DNA from: DTU019 sp050949825
GTDB lineage: Bacteria; Bacillota; Syntrophomonadia; Syntrophomonadales; Syntrophomonadaceae
Length of the DNA: 64,000 bases
Direction: 5' to 3'
Assembly (NCBI GenBank): GCA_050949825.1
Contig: JBMNGL010000013.1
Span: 372,001 to 436,000 of the forward strand
In this document: piece after piece, positions 25,823-35,426 of the stretch
How the letters are laid out: each line of letters opens with the position of its first letter
Position numbering within the stretch: the first letter of the stretch is position 1
Program-made: the position numbers and the translations under genes
The notes under the pieces: model-generated
Seen by the model: the letters and a program-made list of their open reading frames with translations, nothing else
Told to the model about the DNA's origin: nothing
Database searches by the model: none

Positions 25823-26806
25823 ATGAAAGCTATTTGCCTATTTTCTGGCGGCCTGGATTCGCAATTAGCCGCCTATCTTATTAAAAGGCAGGGCATCGAG
25901 GTGGTAGGGGTTTGTTTTCAGACCTCCTTTTTTGGCAACAATCCTGCTATCAGGGAAAGTGCCGCCCGCCTGGACATCCCTCTGCACACACTGGAAATCG
26001 GCCCGGAGTACATAAGCGAGGTGCTTCTTCAACCAAGATACGGATATGGGAAAAACCTCAATCCCTGTATTGATTGTCATGGTTACATGCTGCGCCGGGC
26101 CGGGGATCATATGCAGAATATCGAGGCCTCATTTCTTGTTACCGGAGAGGTCTTAGGGCAGCGGCCTATGAGCCAAAATAAGTCTTCACTGCAATTAGTG
26201 GAAAAACTGTCCGGATATCCCGGCTTGATTGTGAGGCCACTATCGGCCCAACTTCTCCCCCCCACCATCCCGGAGCAAAAAGGATGGATCAATCGAGAAC
26301 ATTTACTGGATATCAGCGGAAGGGGCAGAAATCGTCAGATGGCCCTGGCAGCAGAGTTTGAGATTACCGACTACCCCACTCCGGCAGGGGGATGCCTGCT
26401 TACCGAGCCCGGTTTTGCAAGGCGCTTAAAAAGACTGCTGGAATGCCGCAGCCATCCCACCTCTGCGGATATAGAGCTATTAAAAATCGGCCGCCACTTT
26501 TATTTGGACGCTGGCATTGTTCTGGTGGTAGGCCGTAATAAAGCTGAGAACGAGGTTTTAACAAGGTTGGCAGGCGGGGAAGATATCATCATTAAGGTGG
26601 CGGATCGTCCTGGCCCTACCGGTTTATTGCGTATGCTGCAGCCCGGCACAGCCAATATGGAATATGCTGCCGCTATTGTTGCCCGATACAGCGATGCTAA
26701 GGCATTGCCGGCAGCCAATACCAAACTGTTAGATTACCGGGGGACCTTGTTGTCACAACTCATGGTGGTTCCCTTATCTCCCGAACTAACCCCACCCATG
26801 GTATAA
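25823..26806 (+). CDS. PP-loop ATPase, tRNA thiolation (MnmA/ThiI)-like
   Basis: 327 residues. PP-loop LFSGGLDSQLAA (residues 6-17), which adenylates a substrate carbonyl before sulfur transfer, then NPCIDCHGYML near residue 82 with a CxxC pair, VTGEVLGQRP, and YPTPAGGCLLTEP near residue 190 with another Cys. The architecture resembles the N-terminal half of tRNA 2-thiouridylases, but the C-terminal part belongs to a separate family lacking the MnmA barrel. A sulfur-transfer role is likely; the substrate is uncertain. ATG 25823 follows AAAGGAG. Confidence 0.75.
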   Translation: MKAICLFSGGLDSQLAAYLIKRQGIEVVGVCFQTSFFGNNPAIRESAARLDIPLHTLEIGPEYISEVLLQPRYGYGKNLNPCIDCHGYMLRRAGDHMQNIEASFLVTGEVLGQRPMSQNKSSLQLVEKLSGYPGLIVRPLSAQLLPPTIPEQKGWINREHLLDISGRGRNRQMALAAEFEITDYPTPAGGCLLTEPGFARRLKRLLECRSHPTSADIELLKIGRHFYLDAGIVLVVGRNKAENEVLTRLAGGEDIIIKVADRPGPTGLLRMLQPGTANMEYAAAIVARYSDAKALPAANTKLLDYRGTLLSQLMVVPLSPELTPPMV

Positions 26807-26825
26807 GCGCTTTTAATATAAAGCG

Positions 26826-26862
26826 GTAAAACCGGGTGAAGCAGCACCCGGTTTTACTTTTT
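26826..26862. terminator. Strong bidirectional terminator
   Basis: GTAAAACCGGGTG pairs perfectly (13 bp) with CACCCGGTTTTAC around AAGCAG, followed by TTTTT on the plus strand. It sits between the convergent PP-loop and mntR-like genes and can serve both. Confidence 0.88.
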
Positions 26863-26868
26863 GGTTTT

Positions 26869-27333
26869 CTATTCGCCTGCTTTGTCATGCAGTGACCAGG
26901 CTGGATTGTCCTGCAGCCATGATGCCAGGCGTGCCAGGCATAACACCGTACTTGGACTCAGATTATGCTCGATCTTTTCAGTTTCAACCAGCACATTTTC
27001 GGTCACACCAATTATTTTCAAGAATTCCTCGATTATGTGATGTCTTTCTAATAGATAGGCTCCAACTTCCCACCCCTGCTGGCTGAGGGTTACAGCACCA
27101 TATTTTTCATACTCAACATAGCTCATATCGGCTAGTTTTTGTATCATATGACTGGCTGAAGGTGGCTGCACATGCAGTGCTGCAGCAATATCGCTGATTC
27201 TGGTATAGCCTTTTGGTCCGGATAAGCGGTAAATCATTTCCAGATAATCCTCCATACTGGCAGTCAGGTGATTGTTTTTTTCAATTAGTTCATAACCTCG
27301 AATGGTGCGAAACCCGTTATTTTCTTGGCCCAC
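26869..27333 (-). CDS. DtxR/MntR-family metal-dependent regulator
   Basis: 154 residues. N-terminal winged helix (about 22-85): SMEDYLEMIYRLSG, TRISDIAAALHVQPPSASHMIQKLADMSYVEYEKYGAVTLSQ, then the dimerisation region ERHHIIEEFLKIIGV and EKIEHNLSPSTVLCLARL, which include the His/Glu metal ligands of MntR. It probably represses Mn(II) or Fe(II) uptake when metal is abundant. No transporter gene is adjacent. GTG start with only a weak GGGGG ahead of it. Confidence 0.88.
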   Translation of the reverse strand: MGQENNGFRTIRGYELIEKNNHLTASMEDYLEMIYRLSGPKGYTRISDIAAALHVQPPSASHMIQKLADMSYVEYEKYGAVTLSQQGWEVGAYLLERHHIIEEFLKIIGVTENVLVETEKIEHNLSPSTVLCLARLASWLQDNPAWSLHDKAGE

Positions 27334-27705
27334 GGTTTAGCCCCCAAGCTGGATTTTCTTGTTCCATACATATGCTCACAGAGTCTGTAATAGTAGGGTG
27401 GAGTCAGGTTGGTGATGGTGAAGAATAGGCTCAGAGCTGCAATACAGAGCATCATGCGTTCTATCTGACTTCCGACTATTGGCATTGCTATGAAAGCCCC
27501 CTGTTTTTGTCATGCCTTAAGGGCAACGCCCGAAGGATCTTTCGCGCAGCGAACAACTCCCGGGTTAAGATCCTTCGCTTCGCTCAGGATGACACCTGAC
27601 GGCAACACCCGAGGCTTCTTCTAATTGGAGTAACGTTTTCGTTTATCGTGGTGCAGTAACGCATGCAAATTCTGAGCAACATGCTTATTCTCCTTGAGCT
27701 CCTAT
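27334..27705. other. Intergenic region with a REP-like repeat
   Basis: Between the mntR-like gene and the SGNH hydrolase gene. The part 27491-27600 carries a GAAGGATC/CTTCGCTTCGCTCAGGATGACA inverted arrangement that recurs at 39992-40064. Nothing else recognised. Confidence 0.5.
27491..27600. repeat. REP-like palindromic repeat, copy 1
   Basis: Starts AAAGCCCCCTGTTTTTGTCATGCC and contains CGAAGGATC...GATCCTTCG arms. The second copy at 39992-40064 lacks an internal ~38-base segment. Such dispersed non-coding palindromes are common in intergenic DNA. Confidence 0.7.
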
Positions 27706-28251
27706 TTAATCAAAAATGGATAAGTCGATCAGTTTAAACATTAAGCGATGACCCTCTTGAGCGGGATGACCGCCATCTGCCAGCAGCAACTCAGTCCTTA
27801 TTTTGCCCTCCTCACCATAGAAGGCTTCATGAAAAGGGATCAGGGCAATATGGTGCTCACGAGCATAATTAGTCATCCACTCCCGCAGCCTCACCAGGGG
27901 TATTTCCCAGAAGGGGTCATCGACCGCCGTGGGGGTTCCAAAAACGACCTTGATGCCTTTCTCTTGCGCTTTTGCTGCCATATCGCGGAAATTCCAAGAG
28001 ATACGGTCAAAGGACTCCCCGCAGATTACGTCATTAATACCACCAGAAATGACTACATGGGTGGGTTCATACTGCAAGACCGCCCGTTCAAAACGCTTGA
28101 GCATATCCGAAGTGGTATTGCCATTGATGCCCTGGTTAATAACCTCGGCCTTTAGCACCGTCTCCAACTTACTCACCCAGGAATGGGATGGTCCCCAGGG
28201 AAAGCCCCAGGTAATGCTGTCACCTAGAAATACGATCCTGTTCCGCTTCAT
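27706..28251 (-). CDS. SGNH/GDSL-family hydrolase
   Basis: 181 residues. Block I FLGDSITWG (nucleophile Ser), block II GINGNTTSD (Gly), block III GGINDV (Asn) and block V DGGHPAQEGH (Asp, His) are all in order. It is a cytoplasmic esterase or lipase-like enzyme; there is no signal peptide. ATG 28251 is seven bases behind AGGGGG. Substrate unknown. Confidence 0.88.
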   Translation of the reverse strand: MKRNRIVFLGDSITWGFPWGPSHSWVSKLETVLKAEVINQGINGNTTSDMLKRFERAVLQYEPTHVVISGGINDVICGESFDRISWNFRDMAAKAQEKGIKVVFGTPTAVDDPFWEIPLVRLREWMTNYAREHHIALIPFHEAFYGEEGKIRTELLLADGGHPAQEGHRLMFKLIDLSIFD

Positions 28252-28284
28252 CAACTAACCCCCTACTGCTGTGTTAACGAGAAA

Positions 28285-28307
28285 CGGGGCAACAAATTGT
28301 CGCCCCG
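28285..28307 (-). terminator. Hairpin after the UPF0182 gene
   Basis: CGGGGC-A-ACAA-A-TTGT-C-GCCCCG stem between the UPF0182 3' end and the SGNH hydrolase start. On the minus strand it is followed only by TTTCTC, so it is a moderate terminator. Confidence 0.5.
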
Positions 28308-28324
28308 AATGTTTTGCAAAAATG

Positions 28325-31082
28325 TTATTGCTTGGTGAAGTCTTCTATCCGTTTGATGACTTCATTTAGCTTATTCAAGCTTTCCCCGTAGCCAGCCCAA
28401 TCACCCGCCTGCAGCCTTTGCTGAGCCAGATCATAGAACTCTCGCGCCTGCCGAGCCAGGTTTTGTACCGTATCCTGGCTAGCCGGCTGCGGCTCAGTAG
28501 GAGCGACACTGGGTTGATCTGGCGGGCCAGTCTGATTACCAAACAGTCTCAGCAGGGCTTTATCCAAACTGGGTTCCATCACAATGCTGTTGCCAAAGCC
28601 TACAATGACCCGTTTTAACTCCGGCAATTGACTGTTTTCGGCCTGCAGGTAGAACCGGTTCTACATACAAGTACTGCATTATCAAAGGGAATGACAATCA
28701 GGTTGCCGCGATAAACCCTGGAACCACTCTGATCCCACAGGGTCAACTGCTGCGATATCACGGTGTCCTGTGTGATGCGAGCCTCAAGCTGTTCAGGACC
28801 GTAAGATGGTCTCCTGCTTATTGAACTCGTAGACTAACAGTTTGCCGTAATTGTCTCCGTCCATGCGAGCCGCCATCCAGCCTATCATATTGGGCCGGTT
28901 CTTCGGGGTAAATGGCATCATTAGAGACGTATTCGGGCTTTTCCTCATCAGGGAAGCGCATAATGATATAATAGGGTTCCATTTCTACCTGCTGATCACC
29001 GACCACTTCCTTGGGAATCAGCCAGGGGTCTTCTTTGTTGTAGAAAACATTAGGGTCTAACATATGGAAGTTGCGGTACATGGCTGCCTGTGCCTTGAAC
29101 AAATCTTCGGGATAGCGCACATGGCTTCTTAAGTCCGGCAGGCATTTCCTCCAGGGGTTGATACACACCCGGGAAAGATAGCGGCATAGGTCTTGATAAT
29201 CGGATCCTCGGCATCGGCAATATAGAAGCGCATTTCTCCGGTGTAGGCATCGCAGGTTAATCTTGACCGCATTGCGGATGTAGTTGTTGCCGTTGCCGCC
29301 CGGATACGGTTCTGAATAAGGATAATACCTGGGTAACAGGTATACGCGTCCACAATCCAGTACAATTTGCCATCCTCATTCAATACAATATAAGGGTCAT
29401 TATCGAATTGCAGATAAGGTGCAATGGTGCGCACCCGCTCATTAATCTGCCGCTCCCATCAATATCTGACTGGAACTGGTGATATCGCTGGATAAAACCA
29501 TCTTGTAGTCCTTCATGACCCAGCTCAATACCAGGCGTCGTGGCCAGGAGCCGATTTTTATGCCGTTTTGGCCTTCATAAGTGGCATACATGTTTTTCTC
29601 CCCCATGGGGTAGTCAAACTCAGGCTGCTTGGTATTGACGATAACCGTATTATGGGTGCGCTCACCAAAATAGATTTCCGGACGAGAAATGACAATCCCC
29701 TCTTCGGTGCGGGGCGGAACATCCTGAATAAAGAAACGCGGAAATCCTTCCTGAGCAATTTCTGTCACCGGGCTCATAAGGATTCCATAACCATGCGTAT
29801 ACATCAGGGTTTGGTTGATCCAGGTTTTGGCATTATCCGGCAATTGATTCTGGTCAATTTCCCGCGCTGCCACCATCACCTGCCGATAGGCGCCGTTAAT
29901 GGTATAGCGGTCTACATCCACATCATGAAATACATAATAGCTCCTCAGTTGCTGCAGGTTCTGAAAGGTTACCATCAAGGGCTGCCAGTCCCAGAGGCGA
30001 ATATTGGAGACTATGCCATGATTCTCCGCCTTATTGATGTCAAGTGTATAGGTGTTGGTAAATGGCTTAATCTCCGCTTTGTCCAGGGCATAGGCAGAAC
30101 GGGTGTATTTGATGGCATTCTGAATATACGGGGTTTCACGGTTGAACTCATTGGGCTGCACTACCAGTTTTTGCATCAGGGACGGGTAAACGCTGCCCAT
30201 GACCACGGCAATAACCAGCCAGGCTCCCAGGCTGATCGCAATCCAGTTGATTTTCTTAATCCATAAATTAGCCAGGATAATCAGGGCCACTACAAGTGAA
30301 ACCACTATTAAGGTCTTATAAGCGGGCAGGCTAGCATGAACATCCGCATAGGTAGCACCCCAAACGATACCTGTAGGAGAAAAGAGGATCCCATAGGCGT
30401 CGAGCCGGTAGCCCCAGGCCTTCACCATTAAAATCAAGGCAATCAGGATGGCCATATGGCTCTTGGCAGTGGTGAACTGCCGCCAGTCCCCTAACAGGAG
30501 ATCCGCTGAGGCGTTTAAAGCGTAAATCAGACCAACCATGATGGTAACCAAAACCAGTGTTAACATAAGTATGGCATATACATCATGGTAAAATTTCAGG
30601 CTAAAAAAATAGAAACCCAGGTCTTTATTGAAAATAGGGTCCGTCAGGCCGACCGGCACCTGGTGAAGAAACTGCTGAACAGTGAGCCATTTTCCATTGC
30701 CTGCAGCACTGACCAGCAAGGCGCCGAACACGCTTAAACCCACTAAAAGCCATTTTCCCATAGGGCCTTTTAATAATTCCCGCCACGGTGAGAATGGAGT
30801 TTGATCCAGGTAGATGACTTCACGGCCTTCATCAATGTCTTCAGGTTCCATCTCTCCCAGGCGGCGGCGGGTAAACCTCAGATTAGCATAAAAAAGCAGG
30901 AATGATACGACAAACAAGAACAGGTACAGCAAGATTTGATTGGACAGAATGGTTACAAATACACTGGCATAATTCACCGATTCAAACCATAACCATTGTA
31001 CATAAAGACCTGCCAGCAATGAAAGTAAACCTAGAGCAACCAGCAGCAGAAATAGCTTGGTGCTGCTCTTCATGGAGTGCAT
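28325..31082 (-). pseudogene. UPF0182 membrane protein gene with clustered frameshifts
   Basis: A UPF0182 (COG1615) protein of expected ~900 residues. The first 1,600 bases are open and encode about seven membrane segments and the start of the extracellular domain. From about 29455 to 28655 the reading frame breaks repeatedly. The protein can be followed through frames (RYYPYSEP, CDAYTGEM, FPG/VYQPLEEMPAGLK, SHVRYPEDLF, LMMPFTPKNRP, YGPEQLEARI, YVEP, FYLQAEN) only by skipping about ten single extra bases. The C-terminal 100 codons are then open again (PELKRVIVGFGN, disordered linker, terminal helix). Function of the family is unknown. Either sequence error or very recent decay. Confidence 0.85.
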
Positions 31083-31166
31083 TGGCCCATCCCCCTTCCG
31101 TCAACTGAACAGAACGTCAGTTGCCAGCCATAATACCATAATAGTAATATCTTAATCAAGATCAAT

Positions 31167-32012
31167 TCATTCGTCGCTGTAAACCTCACTCAGCAAGGTC
31201 TCTTTACGCAGTGCGGCACATCCGCAGTCCCTATCCAGGGGTAAATCGCGCATCGCCTGACACAAAATCCGGCCAACCGCCCGGCCCTGTTCATAAAAGA
31301 TCTGGGCTAATTCTTCATGTTGCCACGGACTTACAATGCCTTCGGCGTAATTAACCACCATATATAACCCAGCATAACAGGCCCCGATCTCCCGGGCCAG
31401 ATACACTTCGGGGCAAATGCTCTGCCCCACCACATCGGCACCACTCTGTTTAAAGTATTGTACTTCGGCCGGACTCTCAAAATGCCTGCCATCGGTATTC
31501 ACATAGATACCCCGGTCAAATACCCGCCCGTCCCGCCAGTTTTGATTACAGGTCTTAAGCAAGGCCTGGCACAGTTCGGGGCATAAAGCATTGCGCATCA
31601 CCAGCAGGTATTTATCCCCCAGGTGTACATCCTTGCGCATGGAAAAATCCATGTAATCATGAGGTATCAGCAGATCGCGCGGCCTCAACAGGTGGTTAAT
31701 GCCCCCTACCCCACCTTCAGCTAAAACTGTCTTGACCCCGGCCTCTCTTAATACCCAGAAAACCTGACGCGAAGCCTCGGCCCGGCTGACGCCGCTTCTC
31801 CAGCCATGCATGGCACAGGTTAATACCCGCCTGCCGCCTCTGTCATCATCTATATACACGCATTTAAAGGCTGGACTGGAACCGAAGGGGGTCTCAAAAA
31901 TCAGGTCCCGGGCTTCAACCACCACATAATCCAAATCCAGTGCTTCCGGGAAGTCGATACTAAGGGTGCTGGACCCGCCAATCAGACCCAGCACACATGA
32001 AGGCACTTGCAT
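31167..32012 (-). CDS. MTAP/PNP-family nucleoside phosphorylase with 6-oxopurine-type pocket
   Basis: 281 residues of the methylthioadenosine phosphorylase family: IGGSS near the start (phosphate site), VLAEGGVGGIN, LLIPHDYMDF, and VGQSICPEVYLAREIGACYA. In human MTAP the base-binding segment is TDYD; here the aligned segment reads VNYA. Asn in place of the first Asp and Ala for the second is the state seen in enzymes acting on hypoxanthine or guanine nucleosides. It is next to mqnC-mqnA-mqnE, whose pathway passes through futalosine, a hypoxanthine nucleoside. A futalosine phosphorylase role is therefore reasonable inference; methylthioinosine phosphorylase is the main alternative. Confidence 0.8.
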   Translation of the reverse strand: MQVPSCVLGLIGGSSTLSIDFPEALDLDYVVVEARDLIFETPFGSSPAFKCVYIDDDRGGRRVLTCAMHGWRSGVSRAEASRQVFWVLREAGVKTVLAEGGVGGINHLLRPRDLLIPHDYMDFSMRKDVHLGDKYLLVMRNALCPELCQALLKTCNQNWRDGRVFDRGIYVNTDGRHFESPAEVQYFKQSGADVVGQSICPEVYLAREIGACYAGLYMVVNYAEGIVSPWQHEELAQIFYEQGRAVGRILCQAMRDLPLDRDCGCAALRKETLLSEVYSDE

Positions 32013-32030
32013 TTCAGTTCCCTCTTTCTA

Positions 32031-32169
32031 TTATATGAGGATTTTGCATAATTCCAAAATCTGCGCAGATATTTTATCAAGGCACGATATATGGTGTAAC
32101 CATCTTTCAGGCTCCACTATATATTGAAGGCTATTCTGCAAAAGTTAATTATGCAAAACCCTCATATAG
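32031..32169. mobile_element. MITE-like element, copy 2, with extended inverted repeats
   Basis: Inverted relative to 16494-16612 and about 85% alike by eye. Here the terminal repeats extend to about 22 bp: TATATGAGG-A-TTTTGCATAATT at the left, and the complement at the right with one mismatch. It lies between the phosphorylase gene and mqnC. Confidence 0.7.
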
Positions 32170-32282
32170 GTGATTCCACTGCAAAAAAACCAAATTAAGT
32201 TGTTTGAATGTATAAATATGTAGGAGCCGTTAGACGCAACATGGTAGCACTTCCCCCAACCCCTGTAGATTTTATCTCTGGC

Positions 32283-33356
32283 TTAATCGAAAACGCGCAA
32301 GACCTCATAAGCGGTATCACGCAAGGCCGGGGTGCGTCCCGTACCGCGGATCAGATCCAGCATGCTGTTGATATGCATTTGATAATGCAACCCCGCTGCC
32401 CGCACCACATTCTCTTCCAGCATTAAACTGCCCAGATCATCGGCCCCAAAATACAGGGTCATTTGACCTATACGCTCACCCTGCGTAACCCAGGAACCCT
32501 GTATATGATCAAAATTATCCAGATACAAACGAGATAAGGCTAAAAAACGCAAATAGAGGGAGGAAGACATCTTTTTCCCCCTCAACTCATTGTTGCCAGG
32601 TTGATAGGTCCAGGCAATAAAGGCTCTAAAGCCGTTGGTTTCATCCTGCAAAGCCCTGATTTCACGCAGGTGTGCGATGCGTTGTTCCAGGGTTTCCACA
32701 GTTCCCATCATCATGGTGGCGGTACTTTTCAAACCCAGGCGGTGCGCGGTGCGCATGACCTCCAGCCAGGTGGCGGTGTTGACTTTATTGGGACTGATCT
32801 GTGCCCTAACCTCATCATGAAGGATTTCTGCACCTCCCCCGGGGAGCGAATCCAGGCCTGCTTTCTTCAGCCGCAACAGGGTATCCGCTATGGTCAAATC
32901 GGAGTTCTTGGCGATAAACACCACTTCGGGAGCAGAAAGGGAATGTAGGGTCAGACCATAGCGGGTTTTAATCTCTTTAAACATGTCTTCAAAAAAATCA
33001 ATATGCAGATCCTCATTTAATCCGCCTTGCAGCATAATCTGGGTGGCGCCAAGCTGCATTGCTTCCATGATCTTGCCAAACAAGGTGGCCTTATCGATCA
33101 CATAGGCATCAGGATCAGTCTTGCGGCGATAAAATGCACAGAATTTACACTGACAGGAACAGATGTTGGTGTAATTTATATTGCGGTCGATGATGAAAGT
33201 GATAAGGTCGTCCTGAAATATCTTGTCCCTGGCCTGGCAGGCCGCCTGCCCCAATTCAAGCAGATCCCCATGCTCAAAAAGAAAGGCGAACTCCTGGTCG
33301 CTCATACGCCGTCCTTCCAATACTTCGCTCAAAATACTCTCGCTATTCAAGGGCAC
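32283..33356 (-). CDS. mqnC: Cyclic dehypoxanthine futalosine synthase, radical SAM
   Basis: 357 residues. Radical-SAM cluster motif CSCQCKFCAFYR with CxxxCxxC spacing near residue 68, preceded by NINYTNI. GAEILHDEVR near residue 180 and the C-terminal ADDLGSLMLEENVV are typical of the MqnC/MqnE group; CAFYR distinguishes MqnC from MqnE (CAFGV). It cyclises dehypoxanthinylfutalosine in the alternative menaquinone pathway. GTG start; 23 bases after mqnA in the same direction. Confidence 0.92.
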   Translation of the reverse strand: MPLNSESILSEVLEGRRMSDQEFAFLFEHGDLLELGQAACQARDKIFQDDLITFIIDRNINYTNICSCQCKFCAFYRRKTDPDAYVIDKATLFGKIMEAMQLGATQIMLQGGLNEDLHIDFFEDMFKEIKTRYGLTLHSLSAPEVVFIAKNSDLTIADTLLRLKKAGLDSLPGGGAEILHDEVRAQISPNKVNTATWLEVMRTAHRLGLKSTATMMMGTVETLEQRIAHLREIRALQDETNGFRAFIAWTYQPGNNELRGKKMSSSLYLRFLALSRLYLDNFDHIQGSWVTQGERIGQMTLYFGADDLGSLMLEENVVRAAGLHYQMHINSMLDLIRGTGRTPALRDTAYEVLRVFD

Positions 33357-33379
33357 ACCGTCTTTCCAATGAACTTAAA

Positions 33380-34207
33380 TTATATGTCGAGAATCTGCAG
33401 AGGAGGCATTTCCTCCAGTAATCCCAATTGATGAGCTTGACGGTAAAACTCCAGCAACCCTTCCTGTTTGCTGTGGTCAAAATCAAACTTCAGGGTCTGA
33501 AAATATTTCACCATATAGTCTGGTCCGAAGTCTTCCCATTGAGAAGCTTTTCGGGCCACATCATCAATATTCTCCAGGCTGAGTTTAATGGAGTCAGCAA
33601 AGGTTTCTTTCACTATTTTCAACTCAGCCATGTGATTGGTGGCATAATCCTTGCGAATCGCCCATACCGCAAAAACCATGGGCAAGCCGGTATATGTTTT
33701 CCATTCCAGACCCAGGTCATAGATGAATAGGCGATCATGGGTTTTGTAGCGGGCCCTTAAGGCGTCATCTCCAATTAGCAAGGCCGCCTCTGCCTCCATT
33801 AACATGGCGCCCAACTCCGGGGCCGAGTTGAAATACTCGGGCACAATATGGTAATGATTAGCCATAAGAATACGCAACAGGGCCTGTGATGTGGCTGAAG
33901 TGTTGGTCATGGCAACCCGCTGTTGATGCAGTTTTTCTATCGGCAGGCGGGAAAACAGGTAAATGCTCTTTACCTCGCCATCGCAACTAATAGAAATGTC
34001 CGGCATTAAAACATAGTCCCGATAATTACGGGCATAAGAAATGGACGGCACCGGCGCCATATCGAGGAGATTATCTTTTAGCATCAGATTTAGATCGGAA
34101 GGATAGCCCTTGATCAGATCAATTTCCAGGAGGAATTTCTTTTCTATCAGGCCATAAAACAAGGGAAAACAGTTAATGAACTGAATATGTCCTACCCTGG
34201 GTCTCAT
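33380..34207 (-). CDS. mqnA: Chorismate dehydratase
   Basis: 275 residues, typical MqnA length. It begins RVGHIQFINCFPLFYG, with the family's INCxP segment, then DLNLMLKDNLLDMAPVPSISYARN and LIGDDALRAR. The fold resembles periplasmic binding proteins but there is no signal peptide. It dehydrates chorismate to 3-enolpyruvoyl-benzoate, the first committed step of the futalosine route to menaquinone. It lies between mqnE and mqnC. Confidence 0.92.
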   Translation of the reverse strand: MRPRVGHIQFINCFPLFYGLIEKKFLLEIDLIKGYPSDLNLMLKDNLLDMAPVPSISYARNYRDYVLMPDISISCDGEVKSIYLFSRLPIEKLHQQRVAMTNTSATSQALLRILMANHYHIVPEYFNSAPELGAMLMEAEAALLIGDDALRARYKTHDRLFIYDLGLEWKTYTGLPMVFAVWAIRKDYATNHMAELKIVKETFADSIKLSLENIDDVARKASQWEDFGPDYMVKYFQTLKFDFDHSKQEGLLEFYRQAHQLGLLEEMPPLQILDI

Positions 34208-34224
34208 GTGTATAATCCCCCAAT

Positions 34225-35307
34225 CTAAAAACGTTGAATAACATTATACAACGTATCGCGCTCTACGGGTTGATAACCGGCTTCTTTTACCAGGGTTATT
34301 AAATCCTGTTTTGATATGCCCCGTTCAGTAGCAGCACCGGCAGCATGCATGATGCGCTCTTCCACGACAGTACCATCGATATCGTCAGCTCCAAAATCCA
34401 GGCTCACTTGAGCAATGGGCAGGCCGAGCATTATCCAGAAGGCCTTAATATGAGGGATATTGTCCAGCATCAGGCGTGAAACCGCAATGGTGCGCAGGTC
34501 ATCAACGGCACTGGTGCGTTTGATGTCTGTTAACTGGGTGTTTTCAGGTAAAAAAGGCAGTGGGATAAAGGACTGGAAGCCCGGGGCTTCATCCTGCAAA
34601 GCCCGTAACTGACAGAAGTGATCGATGCGGTCTTCCAGGGTTTCTACATGCCCGTACAGCATGGTGCAATTAGTCTTAATCCCCAATTGATGCGCCTTGC
34701 AATGCACCTGAAGCCATTCTGCGCTGCTGGCTTTGCGCGGACACAATTCGCTGCGAATCTGGTCATTGAGTATTTCAGCGCCGCCGCCGGGAATTGATCC
34801 CATTCCTGCTTTTTGCAGCATCAACAAAACCTCTTCTACGGTCTTGCCGCTGATTTTAGCCATATGGAAGATCTCTACCGCAGTAAAAGCCTGAATGTGA
34901 ATATGCGGATAGGCGTCGTGAAGCTTTTGAATCACCTCTACATAATAATCTATCGGCATGCTGGGATGCATGGCACTGACCACATGAAACTCAGTAATGC
35001 CCTGATCTACAGCCTGAGCGCCATAAGCCAGCGCTTCATCCGGGGTCATGCAATAGGGTCCCCCGCCGCCATCCTCGTCCACCCCGAATGCACAGAATTT
35101 ACAGCGGGATACACAGATATTGGTCAGATTTATATGGCGATTAACATTGAAAAAGACTATCGGCCCGGATATCGCCAGCTTACGTTCACGGGCTATGGCG
35201 GCAACAGCCAAAAGATCGGGATGTTGATAGAGGAACAATCCTTCCTCTTTGGAAAGACGCTGACCCTGTCTGACCTTATCCCTTATAACGGTTAATTGTG
35301 CGTCCAC
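34225..35307 (-). CDS. mqnE: Aminodeoxyfutalosine synthase, radical SAM
   Basis: About 360 residues. NRHINLTNICVSRCKFCAFGVDEDGGG carries the CxxxCxxC cluster and the CAFGV form typical of MqnE. AYGAQAVDQGITEFHVVSAMHP, GAEILNDQIRSELCPRK and DFGADDIDGTVVEERI follow. It joins the MqnA product to SAM-derived adenosine. GTG 35307 is chosen over GTG 35325 because a G-rich site lies eight bases ahead of it; either is possible. First gene of the mqnE-mqnA-mqnC unit. mqnD and a canonical mqnB are not in the window. Confidence 0.92.
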   Translation of the reverse strand: MDAQLTVIRDKVRQGQRLSKEEGLFLYQHPDLLAVAAIARERKLAISGPIVFFNVNRHINLTNICVSRCKFCAFGVDEDGGGGPYCMTPDEALAYGAQAVDQGITEFHVVSAMHPSMPIDYYVEVIQKLHDAYPHIHIQAFTAVEIFHMAKISGKTVEEVLLMLQKAGMGSIPGGGAEILNDQIRSELCPRKASSAEWLQVHCKAHQLGIKTNCTMLYGHVETLEDRIDHFCQLRALQDEAPGFQSFIPLPFLPENTQLTDIKRTSAVDDLRTIAVSRLMLDNIPHIKAFWIMLGLPIAQVSLDFGADDIDGTVVEERIMHAAGAATERGISKQDLITLVKEAGYQPVERDTLYNVIQRF

Positions 35308-35426
35308 TGCAAAAACCCCCGTCACATTTACCTAAACATTATAGCAGATTGGGAACTGCATCGAAATAAGCATAGCCACAACCAGGCTGATTCCCAATAA
35401 TAAGGATAGCCAAAATCGTCCCATTA

